Assembly (NCBI GenBank): GCA_013076295.1
Contig: RQOL01000616.1
Location: 5,546,392 to 5,610,391, forward strand
DNA: 64,000 nt
Origin: Sanderia malayensis
Taxonomy: Eukaryota > Cnidaria > Scyphozoa > Semaeostomeae > Pelagiidae
Direction of reading: 5' to 3'
Shown: positions 59,746-64,000 of the stretch, in pieces
How positions within the stretch are numbered: position 1 is the stretch's first letter
How the letters are laid out: each line of letters starts with the position of its first letter
The notes under the pieces: generated by a model
Told to the model about the DNA's origin: nothing
What the model saw: the letters and a program-made list of their open reading frames with translations, nothing else
Databases searched by the model: none
Program-made: the position numbers and the translations under genes

Positions 59746-62641
59746 ATGAGTTGTAGAAACTCCACCTCTGTTCATCTATTTGCGGGAGGGTAAGGATCAA
59801 CAATAATTAACTACTTTCTCTATTTAAAGAACTGTGAATCCCTTGCTAGGTTATTACAATAGCTCTGCGATTGTTTGTCTTTACTCAGTATACTCTCCTG
59901 TTTCCAGAGAGTTTACAAGTTAAAACTTAATTATACTTCCTGATATAGTATATAAGACCTATGTGTTGTATTTAATTCCGACTAAAAAACAACCCTAATA
60001 AACAAGGCCTATTGGAATTCATATAATGTTACTTCTGTTTGTCAAACTGTTTTGCTGCGGAAACGTATTTGTGGATCTCGTAAATTGTGCCAAGATAGCA
60101 AATCTTTCATGTAACTAAATACAGAAAGGCAACGTTAAAATTATATAGTAAAATACCGTACTACACTGAGTATAACTTGATTACAAATGGGCCATCTGGC
60201 TGGTCTTTATTATTGTTTTGTTTGTCTACCTGGTGTCTTCAATGACAATGAACACCCATTTCGTTAACTTCCTTATCTATGCTAAGTTTTCTATTAATAA
60301 ATAAATACTACTTTTACTGCCATGATATGTTTCTTAAAGTCTTGGTTTTTGCTACAATTGACCTATTATATAGTTGTTTTCTGTTTAGGGTTGGAGGAAC
60401 TGTTGCAGCAGTGGTAACATGTCCTTTAGAGGTTGTTAAGACTCGACTGCAAGTGAGAACTCTTTTTGCTTTGCCTTTCAATCACTTTAATCATACTTTG
60501 TCTAATACAATACTCCCTGTGATTACCTCAATGTTAATTGTCTTGTTTTGTATCTCCTCAGGCTTCCTCACAAGTGTTCCAGCCATTGAGAGTACAACCC
60601 ACCCTTGTAAGCACCAATGTTGCAGTGGTGCACTCTGCGTACCAAGGAACATTTGTCACTTCCCGACCATCTGGGATACTTGCCTGCATGAGGTGAGATT
60701 GATCTCTTAGTCATCTGCATCTGTACCTATCAGCGCAAATGGTACAAGTGACATAATGACTGATGCAAAATGGTGGCTTGTATACATTTAAAATTCTCGG
60801 GTCCCCTCTGCCTTCTTCTCTTCACCTTAGTTGATGAAACTAACGATTGCACTCATTTTGCAGGCATATTGTAAAAACTGAAGGCTTGCGGTCCTTGTAC
60901 AAAGGATTGGGCCCCAATTTAATTGGAGTTGCACCAGCAAGGTATTAATTTGTGTGTATTATCATATGATATTTTTACAACTGCTCAGATCTGCAAGTGA
61001 TTGCATATTTTTCTCTTTAGAGCAATATATTTTGCAGTCTATGCAAAGACTAAAAAAGCGCTAGCAAAGGGATACCTAAATCAAGACAGTAAATTAATAC
61101 ATGTTTGTGCAGGAGCTTCTGCAGGTGAGTGAAATGTTAGAAAAGATAGCTTTGAAATTTGAAGTCTACCCAGAAACAATCAAGCTTCCATCATAGTACC
61201 TGCAGGAAGGAAAACTCTTGTATTACCATGTTGCAACATAAAGTTGTTTGAGACAGGTTTCATCAAATTGTGATAAGATTTGGGGTTATCTGCTGCATGC
61301 TTTAAATGCAATGTTGCTTTCAGGCTGTGAGTAAGTTCTTTGCTGAGCCTGTGATGGTCTTGTGATCTCATAAACAAGATACTTTGGACACATACATCTC
61401 ACCCATTCACTGTAACAACTTATAATGGGCTGAATTCATCACTGTTGGACTTGGTGAATTAGCTGTAAGGTTAAGGATTTTCAGGTTTTCTATTCATGAT
61501 GGATAATTACCATTGGTTGTCTGTGTTTACTATTTTCTAAACAATGTTCGAATGTTAGAATCACTAATGCTTTTTTATTTTTCTAGGATTCATCACACAT
61601 TCGTGTACAGCACCAATATGGTTTGTCAAAACAAGACTGCAACTAGATGCAAAGTAAGTCTTGTTTGAAATTTGAAACTGTTTATTTTGTGTCTCTTCTG
61701 TAAATATGTACTGAAAACAGCTGAAGAAATTTCCTGGATCAAAATTTTGTGTCATGGGAATCTAATTGGGTGTAACTCAGGGATGTAACCACAAGGGGGA
61801 GGCAGGGAGATACAATTCCCCTCCCTTTTGCCGCGTTTTCATTTACAGTCAACTCTGTCTAATTCGAACACCCTGGGGAAGCGTGAAAATGTTTGAATTA
61901 CAAAAAGTTCGAATTATAGAGGTTTGCTTTATAAGAATCAGTTAATTAGTGATCCTTGAAAGGATGGAGAATTTCGTTCGAATTAGATAGAGTTCGAATT
62001 ACACAAGTTCGAACTATGCAGATTTGACTGTATTCATTACACTCACTCCAGTGGGTTTTTATTGTTTCACTAAAATTAGCTTTAGATGAATGTCCCCTCA
62101 ATTACAACTCCTGATTACATCCATGGTGTAATGTTTCCCTTTCCTGCAGGACGGAGAGAATGAACACAATGAAATGTATCAGAACAACTTATAAACAATA
62201 TGGTATCCGTGGTTTTTACCGTGGGCTATCAGCATCATATTATGGCATATCAGAGACGTTATTCATTTTGTCATATACGAACATTTAAAGAAAAAACTAC
62301 GCACACATCACCAGCGTGCAGAAATGGAACAAGGACATAATTATTTTACAGACTTTATGATTGCAGCTGGCATATCAAAGACAATCGCTTCAATCATTGC
62401 TTATCCACACGAGGTTGTTCGAACACGGCTACGACAAGAGGAGGTGGATGGAAGTAGAAAGTATAAAACATTTATTCAAACTTTGCTTTTAATTATGCGA
62501 GAAGAAGGAAGAAAGGGTCTCTACGGAGGACTGGCTACTCAGCTTGTGAGGCAAGTACCAAACAGCTCAATACTATTTATGACATATGAAAGTATGGTTA
62601 CTCTTTTGTGTTCAGAAGATGAAAATGGCGAGAGTTATTAA
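59746..62641 (+). CDS. slc25a36: Mitochondrial pyrimidine nucleotide carrier, SLC25A33/36 type
   Basis: Seven coding exons: 59746-59789, 60389-60452, 60562-60692, 60864-60941, 61021-61124, 61587-61653 and 62150-62641. The start [15 protein letters not shown] fits the family N-terminus. The three carrier signatures are [22 protein letters not shown] (with the family's Trp in the second repeat) and [13 protein letters not shown], each in its own repeat of two transmembrane helices. SLC25A33/36 proteins move pyrimidine nucleotides across the inner mitochondrial membrane. All phases close except inside the last exon. After SYYGISET the frame meets a stop, while the homologous [14 protein letters not shown] continues in the next frame, as if one base were missing at about 62256-62258. 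With that base the protein would be about 326 residues. AATAAA at 62779-62784 is a likely polyadenylation signal. Confidence 0.92.
61846..62030. repeat. MITE, 'attcgaac' family, copy 2, TA-flanked
   Basis: Begins cagtcaactctgtctaattc and ends gaactatgcagatttgactg. The outer bases on both sides are TA, the Tc1/mariner-type target. It lies in the SLC25A36 intron before the last exon and is inverted relative to the copy at 44214. Confidence 0.85.
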
Positions 62642-63565
62642 TTGGAGAAACAATACTTTTGTTAATCCACAGATATATGTCGTATTGTGGGTGTGGATAA
62701 TGTTGATCTTGCTTTCAATTTAAGTCTTGTTCACCAGAAAAGCCTTTAATTCATGTCATCTCCTACTCTGTGAGCAACAATAAACCTTTAGTTATCCCCT
62801 CTCAAACAAAGCTATCATTTTTCTTTTATCTGAGGTTAATGTGGATAGACATTCGAAAGTTACCTCCTTGGACCTATGGTTATTTTCCCCACCTGGCCAT
62901 TAAGCAGTTATTTAGAGAATTATGTCACTTTTGATTGTGAAATTGCCTATAACATGAGACAATATTCCACTTGGGTTTAAGCCATTGTAGAATATTGTCT
63001 TATAAATGTGGCATTTGTGTTTTGTGCCTCTTGTATTTTAAATCATTATTTCTCAAATTATATTCAATGGTTGGCTTAAAATACCGCAAAAACCAAAATG
63101 ACTGATATTTTATCAAATGAGATGAATTAATTTAGTTCTCTGATTAATCTACAAATTAGTTTGATACTGTTGTGGTTTGAAATCATGCTAGCTAGAAAGA
63201 ACGTTATGATTATGTGGATATGTGATATACAATGACAATTAAATATCTTTTTTGTGTTTTATGCTGCTGTACCAAAGCCTTCAAAATGCCTCGCAAATAG
63301 TTTATACATTGAAAATTTATTAAATTAAGGGAACGGATAGCCGTGTTAGACAGTGAAGCAGAACAGACGTCTGTATAGATGATGATTGATATTTTTTGCT
63401 TCAAGCAAGGGACCATAATGGAGAAAGAAACTTTTAAAATATAAAATCACACATCACTAAATTGCAGAATCTCATGATAGAAATCAGTAAAAACAGTAAA
63501 ACTAGCTGCCTAAGAATAACAGAACTAAACTAACCTTGGAAATGAACATTCATATTTGGTATTAT
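62642..63565. other. Convergent 3' UTRs of SLC25A36 and GAMT
   Basis: No coding sequence. A likely polyadenylation signal for the carrier is at 62779-62784. On the minus strand, AATAAA (forward tttatt, 63316-63321) could serve GAMT. The rest is AT-rich and unremarkable. Confidence 0.55.
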
Positions 63566-64000
63566 TCAACTCTTGATGACTGTTGGTGCAATCATTTCTT
63601 TATGGCTGTAATAATCGCAATCTGCTGGCGGGTTGATTTTCATGACCTCTGTTGAGATATTCTCAACTTTGAATCCTGCTTCAACGAGCTTCTCTACCTG
63701 TGTTTCTTTGAACATTGTTCCAATGTCAGGATACTTATCTCCAGACATCAGCTTACCCCACGATGTAAGGTTGCAAAATGTCAGCACACCACCAGGCTTT
63801 AACAGTCTGTGTGCATGGTTGCAAATGAAATCAAATTGATGTGTGTGCCATGTATCTTCAGATAATGGATATGTGTCATAGAGAATGCCATCGAACACTC
63901 CATCTTCTAAACCAGGAACAACCTCTTCCCACATTCCTGAATGAAGGTACAAAATAACATCTGGCATTGACATTGTCTGAGGTAGCATTGGCACATGGCG
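63566..64000 (-). CDS. gamt: Guanidinoacetate N-methyltransferase, 3' part (partial)
   Basis: One open exon of about 145 codons runs from the window edge to a stop at 63566-63568. It includes [64 protein letters not shown] and NPPADCDYY, which together identify the C-terminal half of GAMT. The enzyme methylates guanidinoacetate with S-adenosylmethionine to make creatine in the cytosol. The Asp in LYDTYPL is in the guanidinoacetate-binding site of the family. The N-terminal AdoMet-binding exons lie beyond position 64000, so the gene is incomplete here. It is convergent with SLC25A36. Confidence 0.95.
   Translation of the reverse strand, partial: RHVPMLPQTMSMPDVILYLHSGMWEEVVPGLEDGVFDGILYDTYPLSEDTWHTHQFDFICNHAHRLLKPGGVLTFCNLTSWGKLMSGDKYPDIGTMFKETQVEKLVEAGFKVENISTEVMKINPPADCDYYSHKEMIAPTVIKS

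Overview
This is nuclear DNA of an animal. The protein genes are split by many mostly short GT-AG introns, the sequence is AT-rich, and the families present (gamma/delta-sarcoglycan, NFAT5, MITF/TFE, a FilGAP-type ARHGAP, SLC25A33/36, GAMT, brambleberry) are metazoan. Together with Penelope-like and BEL/Pao retroelements and many small inverted-repeat transposons, this suggests an invertebrate. I infer an early-branching one, most likely a cnidarian, but no marker here proves the phylum.

Layout. 1126-3507 (+): brambleberry/Kar5/GEX1-type nuclear-fusion protein. 4839-7343 (-): gamma/delta-sarcoglycan, convergent with it. 13271-14647 (+): an intronless seven-transmembrane protein I cannot assign. 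17981-27090 (-): NFAT5-like Rel transcription factor with a very large glutamine-rich exon and an unrecognised helical C-terminus. 29162-30897: a foldback transposon with long inverted arms built of ~178-bp tandem units. 33765-42449 (-): MITF/TFE bHLH-zipper factor with an MITF-A-like N-terminal exon and a candidate alternative first exon. 43863-57742 (-): PH-RhoGAP-coiled-coil protein (ARHGAP22/24/25 type). One of its introns holds a Penelope-like element (45997-53297) whose reading frame is interrupted by a BEL/Pao LTR element (46475-51088). 59746-62641 (+): mitochondrial pyrimidine-nucleotide carrier SLC25A33/36 with an apparent 1-nt frameshift in its last exon. 63566-64000 (-): 3' part of guanidinoacetate N-methyltransferase, running off the window.

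The exon models were built by hand from translated conservation plus splice sites. For every spliced gene the exon phases close exactly, which is strong internal support. The one exception is the single missing base in the SLC25A gene.

The genes do not form one pathway. Themes are signal-responsive transcription (NFAT5, osmotic stress; MITF/TFE, lysosome and nutrient signalling), cell architecture (sarcoglycan, RhoGAP), mitochondrial and creatine metabolism (SLC25A36, GAMT) and gamete or zygote nuclear fusion (brambleberry). The most unusual content is in the mobile elements: a three-level nest (intron > Penelope > BEL), hammerhead-ribozyme-like motifs in both Penelope terminal repeats, an in-frame deletion in the BEL polyprotein, a foldback element with a 9-bp target duplication, and several MITE families. 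Five of five copies of one MITE family lie inside introns.
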